A stretch of DNA of 64,000 nucleotides, taken from Akkermansiaceae bacterium. GTDB taxonomy: Bacteria > Verrucomicrobiota > Verrucomicrobiia > Verrucomicrobiales > Akkermansiaceae. Position 1 is the first letter of the stretch. Each line of letters begins with the position of its first letter. Shown here piece after piece: positions 48,094-57,139 of this stretch. Location: the NCBI GenBank assembly GCA_015062045.1, contig SUVJ01000003.1:1-64000 (forward strand), in the 5' to 3' direction. The position numbers and the translations under genes were made by a program. The notes below the pieces were generated by a model. The model ran no database searches. It saw only the letters and a program-made list of their open reading frames with translations, and was not told the DNA's origin.

Positions 48094-48549
48094 ATGATTA
48101 ACACATTCAATACACTCGCCATTACGTGGGATGCTTTTATGAAAGCAGCCACGTACCAGCTTACGGGTATGATTGTGGTGTTCGGCTGTTTGGTTCTGCT
48201 CTGGATTATCCTTGAAATCTCGGGCGCGGTAGCAACCCGCCAAGAGGCCAAGAGAAAAGCCGAGGCAGACGCTGCACGCGCAGCCGCAGCAGCCGCCGCA
48301 CCCGTAGCCCCGCAACCGGCAGTGGCACCCGAGCTGGCACCCGCACAGGTGGCAGCCATTGCCGCCGGTATTTATGATGCCGCCGCCTCCAGCATTACGC
48401 CCGAGGTTGTAGCCGCCATTGCTGCCGCCGTTAAGGTAACGGTTGGTAATGAGGCCCGCATTCTGGACATTCAGCCCGTCAACACAGGCTACGCCCAAAG
48501 CGGTCGCACCGCCATCATGAACTCCCATTCATTCCCCACCCGCGGTTAA
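48094..48549 (+). CDS. OadG-like gamma/delta subunit of Na+-translocating decarboxylase
   Basis: Single N-terminal TM ITGMIVVFGCLVLLWIILEI, Ala/Pro linker; operon position. Confidence 0.82.
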   Translation: MINTFNTLAITWDAFMKAATYQLTGMIVVFGCLVLLWIILEISGAVATRQEAKRKAEADAARAAAAAAAPVAPQPAVAPELAPAQVAAIAAGIYDAAASSITPEVVAAIAAAVKVTVGNEARILDIQPVNTGYAQSGRTAIMNSHSFPTRG

Positions 48550-48608
48550 TACCGCCCCCCAAAAAAATCTTTCTTTTAATCTTAACAATCTAACACACAT
48601 ACAATACA

Positions 48609-49007
48609 ATGAAACAACTCCGTATCACCGTTGCCGGCCAAACTTTTGATGTAACCGTAGAAACCGTAGGCGGCAGCCTTGCCGCAGCCCCGGCTCCTGC
48701 ACCCGTAGCAGCCCCCGTGGTAGCCCCCGCTCCCGTTGCTGCCCCTGTAGCCGCCCCGGCTCCCGTTGCAGCCCCTGCCCCCGCAGCAGGCGCAGGCACC
48801 CCCGTACCCAGCCCGCTGGCAGGCAAAGTTGTGTCTCTGGATGTTACCCCCGGCACCGCCGTTAAGGAGGGCGACCAAATCATGACCCTTGAGGCCATGA
48901 AGATGAACACCGTTATCTACGCCCCCGCTAACGGCACCGTTACCTCCTTTGCAGTAGCCCCCGGCGACACCGTTGCTGAGAACCAGCCGCTCGCCTACCT
49001 CGGTTAA
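48609..49007 (+). CDS. Biotin carboxyl carrier subunit
   Basis: Ala/Pro linker and biotinyl motif TLEAMKMNTVIYAPANGTV. Confidence 0.95.
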   Translation: MKQLRITVAGQTFDVTVETVGGSLAAAPAPAPVAAPVVAPAPVAAPVAAPAPVAAPAPAAGAGTPVPSPLAGKVVSLDVTPGTAVKEGDQIMTLEAMKMNTVIYAPANGTVTSFAVAPGDTVAENQPLAYLG

Positions 49008-49084
49008 GTTCCCCCTGCGGGTTCGGCCTCATGCGCTTACAAAGCGTAGTGAGGGTGTAAACAATAACCTTTTATCACGCTGAT

Positions 49085-50653
49085 ATGCAACTATTAGAAT
49101 CCCTCATGGATTTCCTGAGTGGCGTGGGTCTGTACCAGATGACCTGGCAGATGTACGTCATGTGGGGCGTTGTGGCTGTCATGCTGTATTTGGGTGTTGT
49201 CAAGCAGTTTGAACCGCTGCTGATGGTGCCGATTGCCTTTGGTGCCCTCATTGCCAACATCCCCGATAACGGCATGGTCATTACCCAAGCCACGATGCAA
49301 GTGGCTGCCATCGACCCCGAGACCGGCAAGTTCCTTGACCCGAACGACCCGAACCTCACCGATGAGCAGCGCGCCAAAACCATCATGAAGGACGTAGGTT
49401 TCCTGCGTCTGCAACTCATCCGTCACAAACATGTGGATGATGCTCAAACTCTGGCTCTCGCCCTGACTCGCGGCGGTTACACAGAGGATGAGATTAAAGC
49501 CCTTACGGATGAAGATAAGGCCCTCATCCTGGCAACGCCCGACATGGAGAAAGCCGAGCGTGCCAAGCTTACGGCTGAGCAGCAGCTCGAATACTTCAAA
49601 TTGGCTGCAGCCAAGAAGATTCCCGCCGTTTATGAGCAGGTGTATGACCCCGCCACAGGCAAAGCCCGTAAAGGCCGCCTGAATGTAACCGGCCAAGAGG
49701 TAGAAGAAGTACTCGTTAAAAAACCCGAGGGTGGTCTGTTCGACTGGATTGGCTTGGGTATCAAGTGCGAGCTCTTCCCCCCGCTCATCTTCTTGGGTGT
49801 AGGTGCTCTTACGGACTTCGGGCCGCTGTTGGCAGCTCCCCGTGCCCTGTTGTTGGGTGCAGCTGCACAAGGCGGTGTAGCCTTCACCTTCATTTGCGCT
49901 GTATGCTTGGGCTTCACGCCCGAGCAGGCAAGCTCCATCGGCATTATCGGTGGTGCAGACGGCCCCACCTCCATCTTCCTGGCCAGTAGCTTGGCACCGG
50001 AGCTCTTGGGAGCCATTGCCGTGGCAGCCTACACCTACATGGCCTTGGTACCGTTGATTCAGCCGCCCTTCATGCGCCTGTGCACCACAGAGGCCCAGCG
50101 TAAGATTAAGATGAAGAGCCTGCGCCAGGTATCCAAGGGAGAGAAGCTCTTCTTCTGCTTCACGGTAACGATTCTGACCATCCTGCTCTGCCCGGATGCC
50201 GCCCCGCTGTTGGGCATGCTCATGTTGGGCAACTTCCTGCGCGAGTGTAAGGTGACAGAGCGCTTGGTAAGCTGTGCTCAGAATGAGCTGATGAACATCG
50301 TGACCATCCTCTTGGGTGTATCCGTAGGTCTCACCATGCAGGGCGAGCGCTTCCTGATGCCGGAGACTCTGCTCATCATCATGCTGGGTGTGGTAGCCTT
50401 TGCCGTGGCAACCTGCTGTGGTTTGGCATTCGCACAAATCATGAACCTCATCCCCGGCTGGAGCAAGACCCCCATCAACCCCCTCATCGGCTCCGCCGGT
50501 GTATCTGCCGTACCCATGGCCGCCCGTGTATCCCACAACGAGGGTCAGAAGGCAGACCGCTCCAACTTCCTGCTCATGCACGCCATGGGCCCCAACGTGG
50601 CCGGTGTGATCGGCACCGCCGTTATTGCAGGCTACTACATCTCCACCCTGTAA
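49085..50653 (+). CDS. Na+-translocating decarboxylase beta subunit
   Basis: GALTDFGPLLAAPRALLLGAAAQGGV; SIGIIGGADGPTSIFLASSLAPELLGAIAVAAYTYMALVPLIQPPFMRL; NPLIGSAGVSAVPMAARVS; HAMGPNVAGVIG. Confidence 0.96.
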   Translation: MQLLESLMDFLSGVGLYQMTWQMYVMWGVVAVMLYLGVVKQFEPLLMVPIAFGALIANIPDNGMVITQATMQVAAIDPETGKFLDPNDPNLTDEQRAKTIMKDVGFLRLQLIRHKHVDDAQTLALALTRGGYTEDEIKALTDEDKALILATPDMEKAERAKLTAEQQLEYFKLAAAKKIPAVYEQVYDPATGKARKGRLNVTGQEVEEVLVKKPEGGLFDWIGLGIKCELFPPLIFLGVGALTDFGPLLAAPRALLLGAAAQGGVAFTFICAVCLGFTPEQASSIGIIGGADGPTSIFLASSLAPELLGAIAVAAYTYMALVPLIQPPFMRLCTTEAQRKIKMKSLRQVSKGEKLFFCFTVTILTILLCPDAAPLLGMLMLGNFLRECKVTERLVSCAQNELMNIVTILLGVSVGLTMQGERFLMPETLLIIMLGVVAFAVATCCGLAFAQIMNLIPGWSKTPINPLIGSAGVSAVPMAARVSHNEGQKADRSNFLLMHAMGPNVAGVIGTAVIAGYYISTL

Positions 50654-50672
50654 TAACCGCATTCCATCCATT

Positions 50673-50712
50673 CAAAAAGCCGCAACCTGCACAAGGTTGC
50701 GGCTTTTAAATT
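50673..50712 (+). terminator. Terminator after decarboxylase operon
   Basis: aaaagccgcaacctgcacaaggttgcggctttta. Confidence 0.85.
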
Positions 50713-50734
50713 TGCAATAAAGCATCCTTTTTTG

Positions 50735-50763
50735 TTGCATAGCAACCGTGATTGGATTAAAAT
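50735..50763 (+). promoter_or_regulatory. Promoter TTGCAT-17-TAAAAT with IR overlapping the -35
   Basis: gttgc-ata-gcaac IR at 50734-50746 overlaps TTGCAT; -10 begins 12 nt before ATG 50770. Confidence 0.6.
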
Positions 50764-50769
50764 GAGCTT

Positions 50770-50994
50770 ATGAAGTCAAACACACAGGTAAAAAAAAGCA
50801 CGGGTACATCATCCAAGAGCATCAACCTCTCGCGTCTGCCTGAAGACTGGGAAGATGATGAGGAACGTGAGTTGAAAAAATTGGCTCATGAAGCTTCGCT
50901 CTTAGCCTGGAGCACGCTTTCTCAAATTGACAAAAAAAAGGCTGCTGAGTGTAGAAAAAAATTGTTAGATGATATTAAATCATCTTCAATATGA
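50770..50994 (+). CDS. Putative antitoxin
   Basis: 74 aa small ORF overlapping the downstream kinase gene by 4 nt. Confidence 0.7.
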   Translation: MKSNTQVKKSTGTSSKSINLSRLPEDWEDDEERELKKLAHEASLLAWSTLSQIDKKKAAECRKKLLDDIKSSSI

Positions 50995-51617
50995 CGAATG
51001 AGCTTCCCAATCTTATTATTTTAGCCGGCCCCAATGGCTCCGGCAAAACGACTTTCGCGTCTTTATTATCAGAGCATCTATGGGGGAAAGACTGTTTAAA
51101 TCTAAATGCAGATCTTCTTGCTGAAAAATTAGGAGGTTGGAATGATGAATCCTGCATTCGCATAGCACAAAAGCAAATCAGAGATACTCTTCATGCTGCC
51201 CTTAATGAGCGGAAAAACATCATATATGAAACCGTCTTTTCACATCCTTCAAAACTTGATATTATTCGCAAAGCGAGAGATTTGGGCTATTTTATAAGAT
51301 TATTTTTCATTTGCACGGAATCTCCACGAATCAATGTAGACAGAGTAGCCGAAAGGTTCGCCAAAGGTGGGCATACGGTTCCCGGGAAAAAAATCGGAGA
51401 ACGATACAATCGCGCACTCATGTATGGCGCAGAGGCCATGAGACTCGTGCAACGTGGCTATCTTTATGATAACAGCCTATCGGCTTCTCCTAATCGAGAT
51501 TCCTTTAAACTAATTTTCAGAACAATGAACGGTAAAAATTACAAATTATATTTACCTTTTGATTCATTGCCAAGCACTTACTCATATTTTTTATCTGACT
51601 TTATTCAACCGGAATAA
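50991..51617 (+). CDS. Zeta-toxin-like P-loop kinase
   Basis: LIILAGPNGSGKTTFA; LNLNADLLAEKLGG; IIYETVFSHPSKLDIIRKARDLGYFIRLFFI; RVAERFAKGGHTVPGKKIGERYNRAL. Confidence 0.88.
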   Translation: MTNELPNLIILAGPNGSGKTTFASLLSEHLWGKDCLNLNADLLAEKLGGWNDESCIRIAQKQIRDTLHAALNERKNIIYETVFSHPSKLDIIRKARDLGYFIRLFFICTESPRINVDRVAERFAKGGHTVPGKKIGERYNRALMYGAEAMRLVQRGYLYDNSLSASPNRDSFKLIFRTMNGKNYKLYLPFDSLPSTYSYFLSDFIQPE

Positions 51618-51692
51618 TCCCCCCGGCTGAGTTAGCGGCCGCAATTATTTAGCGATTACGGCTTATCGATTGATAAGAAAACGCCCCCAAGG

Positions 51693-52340
51693 TCAGCCAT
51701 TGGCGGAGGGCTCTTCTTGAGGGGGAGTGGGAGCCGCTTGCTCGGGTTGGGGGGCAGGCTTTTCTTTTTTCTTCTTTTCCTTGCGGATATTGAATTGGTT
51801 GGCGGCGGCATCAAAGCCGTCCCGCAAGGCGGTGAGGGTGGCGGCAGTGGCTTTGAGGAGGGCTTCCTCAAGCAGGGGGCGTTCATCGGGCGCAAACTTG
51901 CCGAGCACGTGGCTGACCATCTGCTTTTGCCCGGGTGCGCTGATACCCACACGCAGGCGGGGGAATTTCTCCGTGCCCAAGTGGGCAATGAGGGATTTCA
52001 TACCGTTGTGCCCGCCGGCAGAGCCCCCTGCCCGCAGGCGCATGGTACCCACGGGAAAGGAAATATCATCATACACCACAAACACTTGCTCGGGGTCAAA
52101 CTTAAAGTAGCGCATGAGCGGGCCCACGCTCTCGCCGGAGGCGTTCATGAAGGTTTGCGGTTTGACCAGCAGCACACCGGGGCCGGCGGCTACCTCTGCC
52201 TTGTAGGCTTTCTCCGGCTTCCATTCTGCACCGAAGTGAGCAGCAAGCCTATCCATCACCATGAACCCGACATTGTGACGGGTGGCGGCGTAATCCCGGC
52301 CGGGGTTACCCAGCCCCACGATGATACGGATAGGCTTCAT
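51693..52340 (-). CDS. pth: Peptidyl-tRNA hydrolase
   Basis: IIVGLGNPGRDYAATRHNVGFMVMDRLA; LLVKPQTFMNASGESVGPLM; VVYDDISFPVGTMRLRAGGSAGGHNGMKSLIAHLGTEKFPRLRVGI. Confidence 0.97.
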   Translation of the reverse strand: MKPIRIIVGLGNPGRDYAATRHNVGFMVMDRLAAHFGAEWKPEKAYKAEVAAGPGVLLVKPQTFMNASGESVGPLMRYFKFDPEQVFVVYDDISFPVGTMRLRAGGSAGGHNGMKSLIAHLGTEKFPRLRVGISAPGQKQMVSHVLGKFAPDERPLLEEALLKATAATLTALRDGFDAAANQFNIRKEKKKKEKPAPQPEQAAPTPPQEEPSANG

Positions 52341-52355
52341 GCTCCATGCAACAGC

Positions 52356-53912
52356 TCAGATACCGAGCTGATTGAAGGTAATGTTACGGTTGACCGCGTT
52401 GAGGTATGCGCGGGCAGAGGCTTCAATAACGTCCGTAGCGGCACCCTTACCGGATACAGGCTTGGCATTGCAGTCATCGCAATCGCCGAAGTGCACTTTC
52501 ACGCTGACTTCACCCAAGGCATCCTGACCAATGGAGGTAGCACGCACATTGTAGTCCACCAGCTCACCGGCAGCCTGTGTGATGCGGTCTATAGCCTTAA
52601 AGCAGGCGTTAACGGGACCGTTACCAATGGCGCAGTCGGTGTACTCCTCATCATCTTTAACAAGGGTAACGGTAGCCGTAGGCAGGGCGGCAGAGCCGGC
52701 AATAAACTGAATGCTCTTGAGCTGCCACACACCGTTGGAGGTACTCAGCGAGTCGTCCACAATGGAGGACAAGTCATCATCATACACAAACTTTTTGCTG
52801 TCGCCCACCTTCTTGAAACGCTCGAACACGTGGGTAAGCTCATCGTTGGAGAGGGTGTGGCCCAGCTTCTCCAAACGGGCTTTCACGGCAGCGCGGCCGC
52901 TGTGTTTGGTAAGGGGCAGCTCTGTTTCACCCCAACCCACCTCTACAGGGTCAATAATCTCATAGGTTTCGCGCTTGGCAAGAATACCGTGTTGGTGAAT
53001 ACCCGAGCTGTGGGCAAAGGCGTTTTCACCCACAATGGCTTTGGAGCGTTGCACCACCATGCCGCTCATGCGGGATACCACGCGGCTGGTCTTCACAATC
53101 TCACGCGTGTTGAGGTTGTGGGGCTTTTCGCCGGGGGCAAAGCCAAAGGCCTCGGGGCGGGTGGAGAGCGCCATGGCGCACTCCTCAATAGCAGTGTTAC
53201 CGGCACGCTCGCCAATGCCGTTGATGGTGCCCTCCACCTGGCGGGCACCGGCTTGCACGGCGGCCAAAGAGTTGGCCACTGCCATGCCTATATCGTTGTG
53301 GCAATGCACGGAGATAACGGCATCATCAATATTCTTCACATTGTCCTTCAAATACTTAATGATAGTGTAGTACTCGGACGGCGTGGTAAAGCCCACGGTG
53401 TCGGGGATATTGACGGTGGTGGCACCGGCGGCAATTACGGCCTCCACCACTTGGGCCAAGTAGTCGTGCTCGGTGCGGCTGGCGTCCTCTGCGGAGAACT
53501 CTACATCGCTCACCAAGCTCTTGGCAAGCTTAACACCCTCTACCGCCATTTGCAAAATCTCCTCCTTGCTCTTTTTGAGCTTGAACTCACGGTGCAAGGG
53601 GCTGGTAGCCAAGAACACGTGGATACGGCCACGGTCCCCCGCAGGGGCAACGGCGGCGGCGGCTTTGCGTATATCGTTCTCCACGCAGCGGGCCAAGCCT
53701 GCTATGCGGCAGTTCTTGATAGTTCTGGCAATGGTGTACACGGCATCAAAGTCGCCGTCGGAGATGCAGGGGAAACCGGCCTCAATCACATCCACACCTA
53801 GCTTTTCGAGCTGACGTGCAACTTCCAGCTTCTGGCGGAGATTCATAGAAGCTCCGGGGCATTGCTCACCATCGCGCAGCGTGGTATCGAAGAATTGTAC
53901 TTTGTCGCTCAT
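52356..53912 (-). CDS. leuA: 2-isopropylmalate synthase
   Basis: VQFFDTTLRDGEQCPGASMNLRQKLEVARQLEKLGVDVIEAGFP; TVNIPDTVGFTTPSEY; SVHCHNDIGMAVANSLAAVQAGARQVEGTINGIGERAGN. Confidence 0.97.
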   Translation of the reverse strand: MSDKVQFFDTTLRDGEQCPGASMNLRQKLEVARQLEKLGVDVIEAGFPCISDGDFDAVYTIARTIKNCRIAGLARCVENDIRKAAAAVAPAGDRGRIHVFLATSPLHREFKLKKSKEEILQMAVEGVKLAKSLVSDVEFSAEDASRTEHDYLAQVVEAVIAAGATTVNIPDTVGFTTPSEYYTIIKYLKDNVKNIDDAVISVHCHNDIGMAVANSLAAVQAGARQVEGTINGIGERAGNTAIEECAMALSTRPEAFGFAPGEKPHNLNTREIVKTSRVVSRMSGMVVQRSKAIVGENAFAHSSGIHQHGILAKRETYEIIDPVEVGWGETELPLTKHSGRAAVKARLEKLGHTLSNDELTHVFERFKKVGDSKKFVYDDDLSSIVDDSLSTSNGVWQLKSIQFIAGSAALPTATVTLVKDDEEYTDCAIGNGPVNACFKAIDRITQAAGELVDYNVRATSIGQDALGEVSVKVHFGDCDDCNAKPVSGKGAATDVIEASARAYLNAVNRNITFNQLGI

Positions 53913-54008
53913 AGCTTATGTTGATGTTTTGTTTAAGTGCTGGCATTCTACACCAAATCCCCCGCAACTGCAAGCGATTTGGTGTTGCATGACATAAGAG
54001 GGCACGGC

Positions 54009-54746
54009 TCAGGCAAGGCCGGCTTGGGCCAGGATGTCTTGTATTTGTTGGCGCGGGCGCTCGGGCCAGCACTTGTTGGCCACGGGGCTGGCCGGGCTGG
54101 GGTGCAAAATAGTACCCAAGGTAAACTGTTTATCCGGCAAGGCTGCGGCTGCCGTTTCGAGCTGTTTGAGGGCATAGCCGCCAACACCCACCAGGCACTT
54201 GGGTTGCAGAATCTCAATAAGGCGCACCAAGTGGCGTTGGCAGGCGGCATCAATTTGCTGCATCTGCTCTTTGGGTAACTGTGTGGGGGTAATATTGGCA
54301 CCGCTCTCGCTCATCCAGATAAGTGGGCAATAGTTAGCCACATAGGCGTGTTCAAAAAAGGCATCTGCCGTGCCGTACATCTCCTCAAAAAGCCCCCACA
54401 GGCGGCGGCCGCTTACCTCTGAGCGCGGGCAATTAAAGCCCTGCACAGGGCGTTTGGGGTGCGTGGCGGGGGGCTGCCCAATGGGGGCGGTAATACCCAT
54501 CCACAAGGTCACGGCAGCAATTTCACCAAAGGGCACACCTGTTTGCGCCATACCGAAGGGGCCGGGGTTCATGCCGAGGTAGAGCACATCCTTTTGCCCG
54601 GCAGCAAAACGGCGTATATAAGCCTCATGCCCTGCCCAAGCATAGGTGAGTGGGTTGTAAGTATAAGCCACAGGGGCATCAAAGGTAAGAGCCTGCATCT
54701 CATCACACAGCTCACGCGCGGCGTTAATCACTTGTTGAATCTGCAT
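54009..54746 (-). CDS. SMUG1-like uracil-DNA glycosylase
   Basis: VLYLGMNPGPFGMAQTGVPFGEI; NCPRSEVSGRRLW; ILHPSPASPVAN. Confidence 0.85.
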   Translation of the reverse strand: MQIQQVINAARELCDEMQALTFDAPVAYTYNPLTYAWAGHEAYIRRFAAGQKDVLYLGMNPGPFGMAQTGVPFGEIAAVTLWMGITAPIGQPPATHPKRPVQGFNCPRSEVSGRRLWGLFEEMYGTADAFFEHAYVANYCPLIWMSESGANITPTQLPKEQMQQIDAACQRHLVRLIEILQPKCLVGVGGYALKQLETAAAALPDKQFTLGTILHPSPASPVANKCWPERPRQQIQDILAQAGLA

Positions 54747-54792
54747 GACATGAGTTTATCATAACAATGGCAGGCTAGCAACAATTATCGGC

Positions 54793-54821
54793 TTGAAAAT
54801 GCAATATCATTTCTGTATAAT
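54793..54821 (+). promoter_or_regulatory. Promoter TTGAAA-17-TATAAT of parA-like gene
   Basis: -10 at 54816-54821 is inside the ORF-track N-terminus. Confidence 0.8.
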
Positions 54822-54828
54822 GGCGCGC

Positions 54829-55599
54829 GTGAAAGTCATAGCCATAGCGAACCAGAAGGGTGGAGTAGGCAAAACCACCACCGCCGTTAATTTATCTGCC
54901 GCCCTTGCCATGCGCGGAAAGCGCGTGCTGCTCATCGATGTGGACTCTCAGGCCAATGCCTCTCAAGCTCTCGGTGTAGAGGTTGATTGCGAGCACAGCA
55001 TCTACCAGGCACTCATCGGCAATAAATTGATGGAGGAGCTGATTCGCCCTGCTCACCGCCGCAATCTTTCCATCATACCCGCCCACATGGACCTCTCCGG
55101 TGTGGAGGTAGAGCTCACGCAAAACGGCACGCACCTCACCTGCATGCGGGATGCCATGGAGGGGTTGCGCTCCAGCAAATACTATGACTACGTCTTTTTA
55201 GACACCCCGCCCTCCCTCGGCGTGCTCATGACCAGCTCCCTGTGCGCTTGTGATGAGGTGCTCACCCCCATGCAGTGCGAGTTCCTCAGCTTGGATGGTC
55301 TCTCCAAAATACTTTACGTGGTGGAGCAAATACGAGAGAGCGGCGCCAACCCCAACCTGAAACACGAGGGCGTGCTCATGACCATGTACAGCAACACCAA
55401 CTTGGCTAACCAAGTGATTGCTCAGGTTAAAGAAAACCTGCCGGAGCAACTCTACACCACCTACATCCCCCGCTCCGTGCGCGTGGCAGAGGCCCCCAGT
55501 TTCGGTAAAACCGTCATCGAGCATGACCCGTACGGCACGGCCTCCATGGCCTACCAAAATGCGGCCAAAGAGTTCTTGGCACGCCACCGCAAACGCTGA
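54829..55599 (+). CDS. parA: ParA/Soj-family ATPase
   Basis: KVIAIANQKGGVGKTTTAVNLSAALAMRGKRVLLIDVDSQANAS; start moved to GTG 54829. Confidence 0.94.
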   Translation: MKVIAIANQKGGVGKTTTAVNLSAALAMRGKRVLLIDVDSQANASQALGVEVDCEHSIYQALIGNKLMEELIRPAHRRNLSIIPAHMDLSGVEVELTQNGTHLTCMRDAMEGLRSSKYYDYVFLDTPPSLGVLMTSSLCACDEVLTPMQCEFLSLDGLSKILYVVEQIRESGANPNLKHEGVLMTMYSNTNLANQVIAQVKENLPEQLYTTYIPRSVRVAEAPSFGKTVIEHDPYGTASMAYQNAAKEFLARHRKR

Positions 55600-55628
55600 T
55601 TCTGCCCCCGCCACCAACAGCCACCGCC

Positions 55629-56345
55629 ATGCTCCACTGGCTGTACCCCATGACCTGCCGCCTGTGCGGAGAAGCCGCCACCACCGCACTGTGCCCGGAC
55701 TGCCTGGCAAAACTGCCGCGTGTACCGCGCCCCATTTGCCTGTATTGCGGGGCACCCGTTGCCGGCGATTTGGCGGATGCCTACCACTGCCACGCCTGCA
55801 AAAGCAAGCCGCGCCCTTTCGAGCTGGCGCGCTCTGCCCTGCTGACGGCAGATAGCACCATGCCACTGATTCATGAGCTGAAATACAAGGGGGCCTCCTA
55901 CCTGGGGGCGGCACTCTCCCCTGCTCTGGCAGAGCTTTGGCAGGCTACCCCCGAGCTTGTAGCCTACAAACAAGCCGCCATTGTGCCCGTGCCGCTCAGC
56001 CGCCTGCACATGCAACGCCGTGGCTATAACCAGGCAGAGGAGCTGGCTGCCCCCTTGGCAAAAAAAATGGGTTTACCCTTGGCATACCCCTTGCAGCGCA
56101 TGGATACACAGGCAGACAGTCAAACCAGGCTCTCCGCCGCAGAGCGACTCAGAAACGCCCGCCTTGCCTATAAGCCCAAACCGGAATACTCCAACGGCAA
56201 AAAACAACTGCCCGAGCATGTAGTGTTGGTGGATGATGTATACACCACCGGGGCCACAGTGCGAGCCTGCGCCGCCGCCCTCAAAAACTTGCCGGGCGTT
56301 AAACATGTGGCGGTGCTTACCCTGTTGCGTGTTGAAAAACGCTGA
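55629..56345 (+). CDS. comF: ComF-family phosphoribosyltransferase-like protein
   Basis: CRLCGEAATTALCPDCLAKLPRVPRPICLYCG; VVLVDDVYTTGATVRACAAALK. Confidence 0.94.
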   Translation: MLHWLYPMTCRLCGEAATTALCPDCLAKLPRVPRPICLYCGAPVAGDLADAYHCHACKSKPRPFELARSALLTADSTMPLIHELKYKGASYLGAALSPALAELWQATPELVAYKQAAIVPVPLSRLHMQRRGYNQAEELAAPLAKKMGLPLAYPLQRMDTQADSQTRLSAAERLRNARLAYKPKPEYSNGKKQLPEHVVLVDDVYTTGATVRACAAALKNLPGVKHVAVLTLLRVEKR

Positions 56346-56540
56346 ATCCCGTTACCCAAAATGGCAGCTCTCGGTAATATGCTTTAATATGAGTAAAACC
56401 TCGCTCTTGCCCAAGCAGGCTAAATATCACATACGGATAAAAAGCACGGCAAGACACGAGAATGATGGCTTCGCCCGCGATTAGTCGTGAACACTGCAAG
56501 AGGAGTAATACCTCAAGTTTGACATTTTAACATTTTGTTT

Positions 56541-56569
56541 TTGACATTTTCGCTATAAATAAGTATACT
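56541..56569 (+). promoter_or_regulatory. Consensus promoter TTGACA-17-TATACT with 8-bp IR around -10
   Basis: TTGACA 56541-56546, TATACT 56564-56569; ttcgctat / atagcgaa arms flank the -10. Confidence 0.85.
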
Positions 56570-56633
56570 ACATAGCGAAAAAGCCCTTGTTCACCCCAAG
56601 GGTATTACAAAATAAAAAAACCAAACAAATAAA

Positions 56634-57047
56634 ATGAAAAAGATCTCATTAATTGCACTTGCTGTGATTCCGACCATGGGTATGGTATCATGCTCCGATA
56701 AGGAGGAGGCCCCTGCAGCAGCCGCGCCTAAGGCACTCACCACGGCAGAGGACTACATGAACGCCGGCGCAGACGTAATGACAGAGCTGGGCGACATATT
56801 GGAGGCTACCACGGTAGAGAACTCTGCGGAGCAGGCTAAGAAGATTCAGGCATTGACTGCCAAGATGGCACAACTGATGAAGGAGGTAGAGGAGAAAGGC
56901 TTTGCAGAGGCTGAGCCCACCGGCGAGATTGCTGCCCGCATGGAAGCTGCCGAGAACCGCCTTGGCCAGTGGTTTCTCAAGAATGCCGAGAACATGGAGA
57001 AGTTTGCCCCCTCCTTCGTGGAGGCCATGCAGAATTTCGGCAAGTAA
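56634..57047 (+). CDS. Small hypothetical lipoprotein
   Basis: MKKISLIALAVIPTMGMVSC lipobox; helical body. Confidence 0.85.
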   Translation: MKKISLIALAVIPTMGMVSCSDKEEAPAAAAPKALTTAEDYMNAGADVMTELGDILEATTVENSAEQAKKIQALTAKMAQLMKEVEEKGFAEAEPTGEIAARMEAAENRLGQWFLKNAENMEKFAPSFVEAMQNFGK

Positions 57048-57078
57048 TTATTTACAGGGCGTAATGCTCAACATTAGC

Positions 57079-57109
57079 CACGGAGCCGCGCCACACACGG
57101 CTCCGTGGT
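57079..57109. terminator. 11-bp stem-loop after lipoprotein gene
   Basis: ccacggagccg...cggctccgtgg; no strong T-run on the plus strand. Confidence 0.55.
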
Positions 57110-57139
57110 GAAAAAATAAAAAGATTCGGTAAAAGCTCC

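Noticed and set aside
49094-50671. 525-aa minus-strand ORF
   Set aside because: Shadow of the decarboxylase beta subunit.
51717-53801. 694-aa plus-strand ORF
   Set aside because: Fully antisense to pth and leuA, both unambiguous; low-complexity His/Gly translation.
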